Made by a program: the position numbers and the translations under genes | NCBI RefSeq assembly: GCF_050113635.1 | Contig: NZ_JBNJLT010000003.1 | Coordinates: 248,001 to 312,000, forward strand | Length of the DNA: 64,000 nt | Direction: 5' to 3' | Origin: Marinimicrobium sp050113635 | GTDB lineage: Bacteria > Pseudomonadota > Gammaproteobacteria > Pseudomonadales > Cellvibrionaceae | Shown here: piece after piece, positions 8,207-16,650 of the stretch | How the letters are laid out: each line of letters opens with the position of its first letter | Numbering within the stretch: position 1 is the first letter of the stretch | The notes under the pieces: model-generated | The model's database searches: none | The model's input: the letters and a program-made list of their open reading frames with translations, nothing else | What the model was told of the DNA's origin: nothing

Positions 8207-9478
8207 ATGCGCTGGTTATATTCCCTGATGTGGTACGCATTACTGCCGCTGTTGCTGCTGCGACTGCGTTGGCTGGCGCGCGCCAACGCGGGTTGGGGAC
8301 AACGCTGGAAGGAGCGGTTTGGTGCCGTGGAGCCGCCTGGTACTGAGGGGCGCACGCTGATCTGGCTGCACACCGCCTCGGTGGGGGAGGTGCTGGCCGC
8401 CGCGCCGCTGGTGCGGGCGTTGCGTCAGGATGAAAGTCTGATGTTGCTGTTGACCACCACGACGCCGACCGGCGCTGACCGGGTAGTGTCCCTGTTTGGC
8501 GATTCGGTGGCCCACTGCTATATGCCGTTTGATTTGCCCGGCAGTGTGGCCCGCTTTCTGGCACGGGTGCAGCCCCGGGTGTTGTTGTTGATGGAGACGG
8601 AGCTGTGGCCCAACGTTGTGGCGGCCTGCCACCGCCGGGAAATCCCGACGATCTTGATTAATGGCCGTCTCTCGGCTCGTTCGGCCCGGCGCTATCAGCG
8701 CTTCGCGGGGCTCAGCCGGGCGATGTTGCAGCGTTTGAGTGAAGCGGGTATTCAGAGCCGCGATGACGCCGAGCGCTTTCAACGGCTGGGGCTGCGCCCG
8801 GAAGCCACTCATATTACGGGCAATATCAAGTTTGATCTCACGCTGGATGACAGCGCCCGGCAACGAGCGGCGATGTTGCGCCGCACCTGGGTAGGCGAGT
8901 CAGAGCGCAAAGTGTGCATCGCTGCCAGCACGCACCGTGGTGAAGACGAGGTGATTCTGGAAGCTTGGGACAAGGTGCGTGAGCAAATGGCGGACCGTCC
9001 GTTGCTGGTGCTGGTGCCGCGTCACCCGGAACGGTTCGCCGCAGTGGGTGATTTGGTGAAAGTGCGCGGTCTGCGAATGGCTCGGCGCTCATCCCAGGAA
9101 ACGGTCACCGGCGCCACGGATGTGGTGTTGGGGGATGTGATGGGCGAAATGTTGACGATGTATGGCGCCAGCGACCTGGCGTTTGTGGGCGGCTCCCTGG
9201 TGCCCAATGGAGGGCACAACCTGATTGAGCCTGCCGCGTGGGGCTTGCCACTGTTGAGCGGGCCGCACCTGTTCAATTTTTCAGAGGTGGCGGCACTGCT
9301 TGGTGAGGCGGGTGCGCTGAAAGTTGTGGAAGACTCCGGGAGTCTGGCTGAGGCGGTGCTGGAACTGCTCGGTATCGAAGCGTTGCGGGAGATTCGCGGT
9401 CAGGCGGCTCGCGAAGTGGCGGAAGCCAACCGCGGAGCCCTGGAGAAAACGCTGCATCTCATCCGCCGCTACTGTTGA
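8207..9478 (+). CDS. waaA: 3-deoxy-D-manno-octulosonic acid (Kdo) transferase
   Basis: A 423-residue glycosyltransferase that adds Kdo to lipid IV-A at the cytosolic face of the inner membrane. There is an N-terminal membrane anchor (LMWYALLPLLLLRLRWLA), then WLHTASVGEVLAAAPLV and TTTTPTGAD in the acceptor domain. The C-terminal donor domain has VGGSLVPNGGHNLIEPAAWG, typical of the family. ATG 8207 was preferred over the upstream GTG 8177 because AAGAAGG lies six bases before it. The Kdo kinase gene near 39.6 kb acts on the product. Confidence 0.95.
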   Translation: MRWLYSLMWYALLPLLLLRLRWLARANAGWGQRWKERFGAVEPPGTEGRTLIWLHTASVGEVLAAAPLVRALRQDESLMLLLTTTTPTGADRVVSLFGDSVAHCYMPFDLPGSVARFLARVQPRVLLLMETELWPNVVAACHRREIPTILINGRLSARSARRYQRFAGLSRAMLQRLSEAGIQSRDDAERFQRLGLRPEATHITGNIKFDLTLDDSARQRAAMLRRTWVGESERKVCIAASTHRGEDEVILEAWDKVREQMADRPLLVLVPRHPERFAAVGDLVKVRGLRMARRSSQETVTGATDVVLGDVMGEMLTMYGASDLAFVGGSLVPNGGHNLIEPAAWGLPLLSGPHLFNFSEVAALLGEAGALKVVEDSGSLAEAVLELLGIEALREIRGQAAREVAEANRGALEKTLHLIRRYC

Positions 9479-9501
9479 ACGGCGCATGGTATTGCCGGGC
9501 G

Positions 9502-10113
9502 CTAGTCTTCGCCCCAGCGTGGCATTAAATCCTGCTCGATGCCCAGTTGATCCAGCACACGCGCCACGACAAAGTCCACCAACTGCTCCACACGATCCGG
9601 TTGCATATAGAAACCGGGGCTGGCGGGTAAGATCAGAGCGCCCATTCGGGTCAGTTTGAGCATATTCTCCAGATGAATTTCCGAGTAGGGTGTTTCCCGG
9701 GGTACCAGAATCAGCTGGCGACGCTCTTTGAGCGCCACATCGGCCGCGCGCTCGATCAGGTTGTTGCTGGCACCGTGCGCGATGGACGACAGCGTTCCTC
9801 CGCTGGCCGGACAGATGACCATGGAATGCGGGGAGCTGGAGCCCGAGGCTACGGGTGAAAACCAGTCCTCGCGGCCGAAAATCTGGAGCTGGTCGTCTTC
9901 GGCGCTGAACGTCTGGCTCAGCATCAGTTGCTGTTCCTCAAGCGTATCGGGCAACTCAAGGTTGGTTTCCGTGCGAATCACCACCTCGGCGGCGCCGGAG
10001 AGCAGCAGATACACCCGGCATTCCGCCGCCAGCAGGCTTTGCAGCAGACGCAGTCCGTACTGAGCGCCAGAAGCGCCGGTCATCGCCAGAGTAATCGTGC
10101 GGTCAAAGTCCAT
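9502..10113 (-). CDS. ubiX: Flavin prenyltransferase UbiX
   Basis: A 203-residue enzyme that prenylates FMN to make the cofactor for the UbiD decarboxylase in ubiquinone synthesis. The FMN-binding start (LAMTGASGAQYGLRLL) and the VICPASGGTLSSIAHG loop are clear, as is LVPRETPYSEIHLENM. It is downstream of mpl on the same strand, a pairing also seen in pseudomonads. The ribosome-binding site AGGAGC lies just upstream of ATG 10113. Confidence 0.95.
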   Translation of the reverse strand: MDFDRTITLAMTGASGAQYGLRLLQSLLAAECRVYLLLSGAAEVVIRTETNLELPDTLEEQQLMLSQTFSAEDDQLQIFGREDWFSPVASGSSSPHSMVICPASGGTLSSIAHGASNNLIERAADVALKERRQLILVPRETPYSEIHLENMLKLTRMGALILPASPGFYMQPDRVEQLVDFVVARVLDQLGIEQDLMPRWGED

Positions 10114-10163
10114 GGAAGCTCCTCTGTGACGGTCTTATTAACGCAACGTTAAAGTACGTAATG

Positions 10164-11525
10164 TTATAGCGCGTGTCGATTCAACTGATCGACCAGCTGT
10201 TTGTGGATGCCGCCAAAGCCGCCGTTGCTCATAATGACCAGGTGACTGCCATTTTCGGCCAGCGTCAGCGCGGCGTGGATCATTTCCTCAATGCTGTGCT
10301 CGATTTGCGCGGGCACCGGGCTGTGGTTGACCAGCGCTTCAAGGTCCCAGCCGCTGTCTTCTGGCTGATACCACAGGACGGCATCGGCATCACTGAAGGC
10401 GTTTTGCAGTGCATCCCTGTGTACACCCATGCGCATCGTATTGGAGCGGGGTTCGATCAGCGCCACGATTTTTTCATCGCCGACCCGGGCGCGCAAACCG
10501 GCCAGTGTCGTTTTGATGGCCGTGGGGTGATGGGCGAAATCGTCGTAGACCCGAATGCCGTGGACATCCGCCAGGCACTCCATGCGCCGTTTAACGCCCC
10601 GGAAGCGTGCCAGTGCCTCGGCGCCCACTTCCGGCGTGACGCCAACATGCCGGGCCGCTGCCAGAGCGGCGAGGCCGTTCATCACGTTGTGTTGTCCGGT
10701 CAGGGGCCACTCGACCCGAGCGACGGTTTTGCCTTCGTGAATGACATCGAAGACGCTGCCGTCAGTCTGAAGCAGGTGCGCCTGCCATTCGCCACCATCA
10801 CCGAGTGTTTGACGCGGTGTCCAACAGCCTTGTTCCAGGGTGTCCTCAATCGCTGGGACTCCAGCGGGACTGATAATCAGTCCTGAGGCGGGCACCGTGC
10901 GCACCAGGTGGTGGAACTGACGCTGGATGGCGGCAAGGTCCGGGAAAATATCGGCGTGGTCGAACTCCAGATTGTTGATGATCAGAGTACGAGGCCGGTA
11001 GTGAACAAACTTCGAGCGTTTGTCGAAAAATGCGCTGTCGTACTCATCGGCTTCCACCACAAAAAACGGCGTTTCCCCCAGGCGGGCCGAATGCGGAAAG
11101 TTCTGGGTGACCCCGCCAATCAGGAACCCCGGTGCCATATTGGCGTCTTCAAGAATCCAGGCGAGCATGCTGGCGGTGGTGGTTTTGCCGTGGGTGCCCG
11201 ATACGGCCAGGACCCACTTGCCGGGCAGTACCTGCTCGCGCAACCACTCCGGCCCCGAGGTGTAGGCCAGCCCCCGGTCCAGCACGGCTTCCACTTCAGG
11301 ATTGCCCCGGCTCATGGCATTGCCAATCACGACCAGATCCGGCGCGGGCTCCAAATGGTCCGAGTGGTAGCCCTCCATCAAGTCGATACCGGCATTGGCC
11401 AGTTGGGTGCTCATGGGCGGGTAGACATTGGTGTCGCTGCCGGTCACCTGATGACCGAGTTCTCGCGCCAGAAGCGCCAGGCTGCCCATGAACGTACCGC
11501 AAATGCCGAGGATGTGAATATGCAT
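10164..11525 (-). CDS. mpl: UDP-MurNAc:L-Ala-gamma-D-Glu-meso-DAP ligase (murein tripeptide ligase)
   Basis: A 453-residue Mur-ligase family enzyme that attaches recycled murein tripeptide to UDP-MurNAc. It has the N-terminal UDP-binding loop (HILGICGTFMGSLALLA), the ATP P-loop GTHGKTTTASML, and the FAHHPTAI segment shared with MurC. The length equals E. coli Mpl (457). It allows peptidoglycan recycling alongside wall hydrolases such as the Bax-type protein at the left end. Confidence 0.95.
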   Translation of the reverse strand: MHIHILGICGTFMGSLALLARELGHQVTGSDTNVYPPMSTQLANAGIDLMEGYHSDHLEPAPDLVVIGNAMSRGNPEVEAVLDRGLAYTSGPEWLREQVLPGKWVLAVSGTHGKTTTASMLAWILEDANMAPGFLIGGVTQNFPHSARLGETPFFVVEADEYDSAFFDKRSKFVHYRPRTLIINNLEFDHADIFPDLAAIQRQFHHLVRTVPASGLIISPAGVPAIEDTLEQGCWTPRQTLGDGGEWQAHLLQTDGSVFDVIHEGKTVARVEWPLTGQHNVMNGLAALAAARHVGVTPEVGAEALARFRGVKRRMECLADVHGIRVYDDFAHHPTAIKTTLAGLRARVGDEKIVALIEPRSNTMRMGVHRDALQNAFSDADAVLWYQPEDSGWDLEALVNHSPVPAQIEHSIEEMIHAALTLAENGSHLVIMSNGGFGGIHKQLVDQLNRHAL

Positions 11526-11596
11526 AGGTCGGGAAAACTCTGTCTCGTAAAACGCTCAGTGTACGCGTTCACGGGACCGGGGAGTAGATGAGGTGT

Positions 11597-12052
11597 TTAC
11601 TGCAGGCGGCTTCTTTTTTGCAGCCAACGGTCAAGCTGGTTGCCGAAGGTCTGTTTTTCGGCGGCGGTTAAGGCGGAGGGGCCGCCGCTTTGGATGCCGC
11701 TGCTGCGCAGAGTATCCAGGAAATCCCTGATGTTCAGCCGGGACTTGATGTTCTCCTTGCTGAACAACTCGCCTCTCGGACTCAGCGCCAGGCATCCCTT
11801 GCTGATGACTTCGTCGGCCAGGGGAATGTCACTGGTGATGACCAGGTCACCGGGTTCACTGCGTTGGACAATTTCGTTGTCGGCGACATCAAACCCCTTC
11901 GGGACCTGAACCAGCGCAATATATTTGGACGGCGGTGTTTTCAGGTATTGATTGGCGACCAGGGTGACTTCGGTTTCGGTGCGCGTGGCGGCCCTGTACA
12001 AAATGTCTTTGATGGCAACGGGACAGGCGTCCGCATCTACCCAGATTTTCAA
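11597..12052 (-). CDS. yaiI: YaiI/YqxD family protein (DUF188, PIN-like fold)
   Basis: A 151-residue protein of a widespread uncharacterised family. The N-terminus (KIWVDADACPVAIKDILYRA) and the TSDIPLADEVISKG segment are family hallmarks; conserved acidic residues suggest a nuclease-like metal site, but no activity is established. The start is TTG 12052, supported by AAAGGAG eight bases before it; the ATG-only alternative would delete the conserved first strand. Confidence 0.88.
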   Translation of the reverse strand: MKIWVDADACPVAIKDILYRAATRTETEVTLVANQYLKTPPSKYIALVQVPKGFDVADNEIVQRSEPGDLVITSDIPLADEVISKGCLALSPRGELFSKENIKSRLNIRDFLDTLRSSGIQSGGPSALTAAEKQTFGNQLDRWLQKRSRLQ

Positions 12053-12071
12053 ACCGTGCGCTCCTTTTAGT

Positions 12072-12142
12072 TTCAGTCGCCCCAGGCGGGTTACTTCAGC
12101 CGCCCCAGGCGGGGAACTCAGTGTCCGCCGGGGGAGGGCGGA
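12072..12142. repeat. 23-bp direct repeat and GC-rich hairpin upstream of yaiI
   Basis: Two adjacent 23-base units (12072-12094 and 12095-12117) match at 20 positions and each contains a CGCC/GGCG mini-palindrome. A separate hairpin follows, TCCGCC at 12124-12129 with GGCGGA at 12137-12142, just past the stop of the acyltransferase gene. The hairpin could act as a weak terminator for that gene. The direct repeat has no obvious role. Confidence 0.6.
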
Positions 12143-12145
12143 TCA

Positions 12146-13873
12146 CTATAGCCCGTTGTGACGTGTTTGCAAATATCGCTTTCTCTTGGCGGGTTTCATG
12201 GCGTCCAGATCGGCCAAAAACAGGCCGTCCAGACATTCTCCGAAGTCGGAGTCGACACTGAACGCGAGCAAATGGTAGCCGTTGTCTTCAAACAGCGCCG
12301 GGTAGTGTTTGAACATGACCGGCAAATTCTGAGCGCTCTCGCGAAACCGGGCTTGTAACTGTGCGTAACCCGTGTCGCGATCGAGCGAGGCAAACACGCC
12401 ATTCATGGCCATGCGCGTCTCCGGTTCGATCAGGTAAGGGTGGCGGGCCGCTGCAAGCGTTTCCGGTCGGGCGTAAAAACGCTGATGAAAAACCACCAGC
12501 CAGTCGCGCAATGGCCTGGGGTAGTCGGCGCTCAGGCTGACGGCTCCCATTAAGTAGCGAATGTCGGGGTGGTGATTCAGGTAAGCGCCGAGACCCTGCC
12601 ACAGATAGTCCAGGCTGGCCTTGCCCCAGTAGTCGGGGTTAACGAAGCTCCGGCCCAGTTCCAGCGCACTGTCCAGATAGGGGCGCAGCGCGGGTTTGAG
12701 GTGGAACAGCTCGGCGGAGTACAACCCGTCCAGCCCCTGGCGGGCGACCAGTTCGCGAGTAACGCCGATGCGGTAGGCCCCGGCAATGGCGAGCCGCTTG
12801 GAATCCCAAAGAACGAGGTGCTGGTAGTGTTCGTCGTAGCGGTCCAGATCGCGCCGGCGCCCGGTGCCTTCGCCCACCTTGCGAAAGGCGGTTTCGCGCA
12901 GCCGTCCCAGTTCTCGCAGTACTGTCGGATGTTGCTCCCACTGGCACAGATAGATGGTTTGGCCGTCGCGGGTTTCTCCCAGCCGTTCGGCACTGGCCAG
13001 CTCCTGCTGGAGTCGATTGGGGTGCTCGGGGTGCGCGATGGTTTTTTCGGTGACGAACAGGGTTTTCTTGCCGCGTCCTAATTTATACACATGCTTTTTC
13101 AGGCGCTGGGTCAACGCCTTGTCTGCGAGGTTTTTGGCTTCCAGCGCCCGGGCGGGAATGGTTTCGCCTACGCGGAAGCGAATTTCTGCCGAGCGCTTGT
13201 TGAACATCTCGTGGGCGAGCAAGGCGGTCGCCAGCGGTTTGAATACCGCAGAGGCGCTGTAGAACAACCAGGAATTCTTGGCCTGGATGAAAACCGGCAG
13301 CAGCGGCGACTGGGTCTTGCGGGCAAAGTGCAAAAAGCCCGAGCGCCAGGTGCCGTCTTTGATGCCGGTGGGGCGTGCCCGGGAGACTTCGCCCGCCGGG
13401 AACACGATCACCGCTTGTTCATCGTGCAGTGCGTTGATAATGCGTTTGTAGCTTTGGCGATAGGCCCGCCCGGTCATATTATCCAGAGGAAGCAGTAGCT
13501 CGCGCAGTGGTGCGAACGCGTTGAGCAGATCGTTGGCGATGATTTTGACATCGGGGCGCACCTGACTGACCAGATGAATCAGTGCCAGACCATCGAGGGA
13601 GCCAATGGGGTGATTGGCCACAATCACCACGCGTCCTTCGGCGGGAATATTGTCGCGTTCGCGCTGGGCAACGCTGTAGTTAAAATTGAAGTGGTCGAAA
13701 ATGCGCTCAATGAAATCAATGCCTTGAGCGGTCTGATGCTCGGAGAGAAACTGGTTGATGGTGTTTTCGTGAGCCAGCTTGCGCAGCAGACTCAGGGTCG
13801 GCCTGCGCAGTAGTGGGGCGCTGCGGGCAAAGCGTGGGAATTTGTGATTCAGGGATTGTTCGATATCGAGCAT
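12146..13873 (-). CDS. olsF: OlsF-type bifunctional acyltransferase (ornithine lipid synthesis)
   Basis: A 575-residue protein with two acyltransferase modules. The N-terminal half is PlsC/OlsA-like, with the catalytic NHPIGSLDG motif (the HX4D pattern) and VFPAGEVSR. The C-terminal half (about residues 290-520) is OlsB/GNAT-like with RLRETAFRKVGEGTG, DRYDEHYQHLVLWD and LELGRSFV. This arrangement is that of OlsF, which N-acylates ornithine and then O-acylates the product to make phosphorus-free ornithine lipids. ATG 13873 is preferred because GAGG lies eight bases upstream; GTG 13882 is the alternative. A homologous acyltransferase with a different amino-acid substrate (lysine, glutamine) is possible. 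Confidence 0.8.
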   Translation of the reverse strand: MLDIEQSLNHKFPRFARSAPLLRRPTLSLLRKLAHENTINQFLSEHQTAQGIDFIERIFDHFNFNYSVAQRERDNIPAEGRVVIVANHPIGSLDGLALIHLVSQVRPDVKIIANDLLNAFAPLRELLLPLDNMTGRAYRQSYKRIINALHDEQAVIVFPAGEVSRARPTGIKDGTWRSGFLHFARKTQSPLLPVFIQAKNSWLFYSASAVFKPLATALLAHEMFNKRSAEIRFRVGETIPARALEAKNLADKALTQRLKKHVYKLGRGKKTLFVTEKTIAHPEHPNRLQQELASAERLGETRDGQTIYLCQWEQHPTVLRELGRLRETAFRKVGEGTGRRRDLDRYDEHYQHLVLWDSKRLAIAGAYRIGVTRELVARQGLDGLYSAELFHLKPALRPYLDSALELGRSFVNPDYWGKASLDYLWQGLGAYLNHHPDIRYLMGAVSLSADYPRPLRDWLVVFHQRFYARPETLAAARHPYLIEPETRMAMNGVFASLDRDTGYAQLQARFRESAQNLPVMFKHYPALFEDNGYHLLAFSVDSDFGECLDGLFLADLDAMKPAKRKRYLQTRHNGL

Positions 13874-13973
13874 GGTGGTCACCTCGGCCTGTGCATGAGG
13901 CCGAGGCTAGAGTCGGGGCGTGACGATCTGGTGACAGACTTGTTAAGGATTGGTGACCGTCGGGTGCGCTCGT

Positions 13974-15095
13974 TCAGTCTCGAACGGGCGTTGTTAAAGC
14001 CTGCAACTGTTCCTGCTGCCGGTCCAGCAATTGGCGATAGGGCGCTTTGACGGCAATCAGCACGCCGCTCTTGGTGTCCATATCCAGATGGTCTTGCAGC
14101 GCCTCGTCAATCAACTGAGGATCAATTTCAATGCCCTGTGCCGGGGGTTGCAGCTCGCGGTGCTGATAGTAAAAGTCGGAGCAGAGCGCTGGCGCCGACG
14201 AAGGCGCGCGCGCGTAAATTCTGGTGCGCAGTTTCAGCCGTGGCCCGGGGTTCAGGTGGGAGAGTTCGCTCAGCAGTTGGGCACTGCACAGGGCCCGGAA
14301 CGCACAATCGCTATGGCTTTCCCCTTGGAAATCCACCAACAGGGTCTGGTCCACCATGGCGATCCATTGGCCTCCATAGAGCGACAAAATATTGCGTAGC
14401 TGGTGCTGGAACTGCTCCAACTGTTGCTCGAAGCTTCGCTGGTTGATTCGCTCTCCGAGTTCGTGCAGGTTGGTCAGGTCTAGCTGTAAGCGCAGCGCCA
14501 CGGGGTCAAAGGCGGGCTCCTCCGGCGCGGCCGAATCGGTGTCGGATTCGCCCGTCTTTTCCGTCGGTGGCGAAAGCGGGGGGCGGACCTGCCCTTCACT
14601 TTCACGCAGGCGTGGCCACCATGGAATCAGCGCGGCTATGACCGTCACCAGCCAAAGCAGTGCAAGCAGTTGGTAGTCGCTGGCTCCCAGGCGGGGCGGA
14701 GCAAGTATGACCTGAAGGTGGCCGGCAATATTATCGGCCAGGGCCACCGGAGCCGAGTAGTGATGGTAATCCCGGTCCCGTTCGCTGGGAGAAAAGCCGC
14801 TTTGCACCAGCAGCCGGTTTTCCACGTCGTGCACGGTCGCACCCAGCACCTGTGGGTGACGGGTCAGTTCCTGAAGAACCACTTGCAGACTGATCATGTC
14901 CTGGCTGATGGTTGCGTCCACGGCGCGCTGGGCGGCGCTGTCGGCCAGCGTCTGACCAAATTGATCAAGCTGAGTGTAGCGGGTGTCCAGGCTGCTCCAT
15001 AAATGCAGGGCCGAGGCGCACAGCGCGACGATCAGGATCAGGGTGCTGGCACAGAGCGGTTGCCGGTGGGGTGTCAGTCGGGTGAGCAGCGTCAT
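13974..15095 (-). CDS. Smp/AhpA (YtjB)-like membrane protein
   Basis: A 373-residue inner-membrane protein with a hydrophobic segment near residues 17-35 and a second around 143-160, enclosing a periplasmic region. The cytosolic half has a linker rich in Pro, Ser and Glu and a domain with a degenerate cyclase-like feel (LYGGQWIAMVDQTLLVDFQGE). In enterics and pseudomonads the smp/ytjB/ahpA gene lies divergent to serB, as here, and that position is the main support. AhpA in Pseudomonas has been linked to virulence-associated hemolysin expression; no function is inferred here. Confidence 0.65.
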   Translation of the reverse strand: MTLLTRLTPHRQPLCASTLILIVALCASALHLWSSLDTRYTQLDQFGQTLADSAAQRAVDATISQDMISLQVVLQELTRHPQVLGATVHDVENRLLVQSGFSPSERDRDYHHYSAPVALADNIAGHLQVILAPPRLGASDYQLLALLWLVTVIAALIPWWPRLRESEGQVRPPLSPPTEKTGESDTDSAAPEEPAFDPVALRLQLDLTNLHELGERINQRSFEQQLEQFQHQLRNILSLYGGQWIAMVDQTLLVDFQGESHSDCAFRALCSAQLLSELSHLNPGPRLKLRTRIYARAPSSAPALCSDFYYQHRELQPPAQGIEIDPQLIDEALQDHLDMDTKSGVLIAVKAPYRQLLDRQQEQLQALTTPVRD

Positions 15096-15260
15096 TCATT
15101 GGCCTGTGGTAAGGGGTGTCAAAGCGGTGGCCGAAGAGCGGTAATGCCCGGCTCAGCGATTGGCGCAATTGATGAGGTGCGCAACGCCACGTATTTTACG
15201 TTGGCTTGTGGTAGAGATTCCACCACGCAGCGCACATGGCCAGCGATTGGGTGGAAACGG

Positions 15261-15266
15261 TATAAT
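15261..15266 (+). promoter_or_regulatory. Possible -10 element for serB
   Basis: A perfect TATAAT lies 81 bases upstream of the serB GTG. No good -35 hexamer is found 16-18 bases before it, so the assignment is tentative. Confidence 0.35.
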
Positions 15267-15347
15267 TCCCGCCGCACCGCGCAGCGCCGTGCGCAACCTT
15301 TCCACTATTTGCGGTTATTGGCCGATCTGGCCATACACAGGAGCCAC

Positions 15348-16571
15348 GTGAAAGACATTCTGCTGATCAATGTGTTTGGGGATGACAAGCCCGGTGTCAC
15401 CTCCTCCCTGACGTCTGAGCTGGCTCGCCACGGGGCCGTCATCCTGGATATTGGCCAGGCGGTGATTCACGATGACCTGGCGTTGGGCATGCTGGTGGCA
15501 CTCGATGTAGAGCGAGTCTCGCGCGAGCAGCTGGAGGATGCCCTGGGTGCGGTGGCCGATGAGCTGGCCGTGCGAGTGCGGTTTGAGCCGGTGGCTCGTG
15601 AACGCTACCGGGAGTGGGTGGAGCAACAGGGGAAGCCCCGTCATATTGTCACCTTGCTTTCGCGCCAGGTGACGGCGGAACAGATTTCCGAAGTGACGGC
15701 GGTGACGGTTCGTCACGGCTTGAATATCGATCACATCAATCGTCTGTCCGGCCGGGTGCCTCTGGAGGCGCTGGATCGGCACAGTAGTGCCTGTGTGGAG
15801 TTCTCGGTGCGCGGCGCACCCGCCAACGCTCAGGATTTGCGGGCGGATTTGATGGAGTTGTCCACGCGGCTGGAGATTGATATCGCGTTCCAGAAGGACA
15901 CCCCCTATCGTCGCAACCGGCGTCTGGTGTGTTTCGATATGGATTCCACGCTGATTGAGGCGGAGGTGATTGATGAGCTGGCCAAGGCCGCTGGCGTGGG
16001 AGATGAAGTGGTGGCGATTACGGAAGCCGCCATGCGCGGAGAGCTGGATTTCAAACAGAGTTTTGCGCAACGTCTCGCCCTATTGAAAGGGCTGGATGAG
16101 TCCGTGCTGGAGGGCATCGCGGCTAACCTGCGCCTGACCGAAGGGGCCGAAAAGTTGATCGCCACGCTGAAAAAGCTCGGCTACAAGACCGCCATTCTCT
16201 CGGGTGGCTTTGAGTATTTTGGCCGTTATTTGCAGCAGCGGTTGGGCATTGATTACGTGTACGCTAACCAACTGCAGGTCGAAGACGGTCTGGTCACTGG
16301 CCAGGTGGCGGGCGAGGTGGTGGATGGCGCGCGCAAGGCGGAATTACTCCAACAACTGGCCCGGCAAGAAGGCATTACGACGGAGCAAGTGATTGCCGTG
16401 GGCGATGGCGCGAATGATTTGCCGATGCTCAATGCCGCTGGTCTGGGGATTGCCTTTCGTGCCAAGCCACTGGTGAAAGCGTCAGCCGAGCATGCGATTT
16501 CCACTCTGGGTCTGGATGCGATTTTGTATTTGCTGGGTTTCCGTGATCGTGAGCACGGGGATCTGTCGTAA
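15348..16571 (+). CDS. serB: Phosphoserine phosphatase with N-terminal ACT domains
   Basis: A 407-residue enzyme for the last step of serine synthesis. The C-terminal HAD domain has the nucleophile motif CFDMDSTLIEAE, motif II ILSGGFEYF and motif III with GDGANDLPML. The N-terminal 180 residues carry two ACT-like regulatory folds (INVFGDDKPGVTSSL and HIVTLLSRQVTAEQI), as in the pseudomonad enzyme. GTG 15348 was chosen because AGGAG lies four bases upstream and the protein then begins at the first ACT strand; the longer frame was rejected. As in P. aeruginosa, fimX is the next gene (convergent here). Confidence 0.95.
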   Translation: MKDILLINVFGDDKPGVTSSLTSELARHGAVILDIGQAVIHDDLALGMLVALDVERVSREQLEDALGAVADELAVRVRFEPVARERYREWVEQQGKPRHIVTLLSRQVTAEQISEVTAVTVRHGLNIDHINRLSGRVPLEALDRHSSACVEFSVRGAPANAQDLRADLMELSTRLEIDIAFQKDTPYRRNRRLVCFDMDSTLIEAEVIDELAKAAGVGDEVVAITEAAMRGELDFKQSFAQRLALLKGLDESVLEGIAANLRLTEGAEKLIATLKKLGYKTAILSGGFEYFGRYLQQRLGIDYVYANQLQVEDGLVTGQVAGEVVDGARKAELLQQLARQEGITTEQVIAVGDGANDLPMLNAAGLGIAFRAKPLVKASAEHAISTLGLDAILYLLGFRDREHGDLS

Positions 16572-16650
16572 CCGAATGGCGAAATGCCCGCTTCGTGGAC
16601 AGCGGGCAGTCGCACTCACCTTTTGTGACCGTTTAGCTTTTTGTGACCGC

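Noticed and set aside
15003..15347. N-terminal extension of SerB
   Set aside because: No conserved residues, overlaps the divergent smp-like gene, and the GTG at 15348 has a ribosome-binding site and the right first strand.
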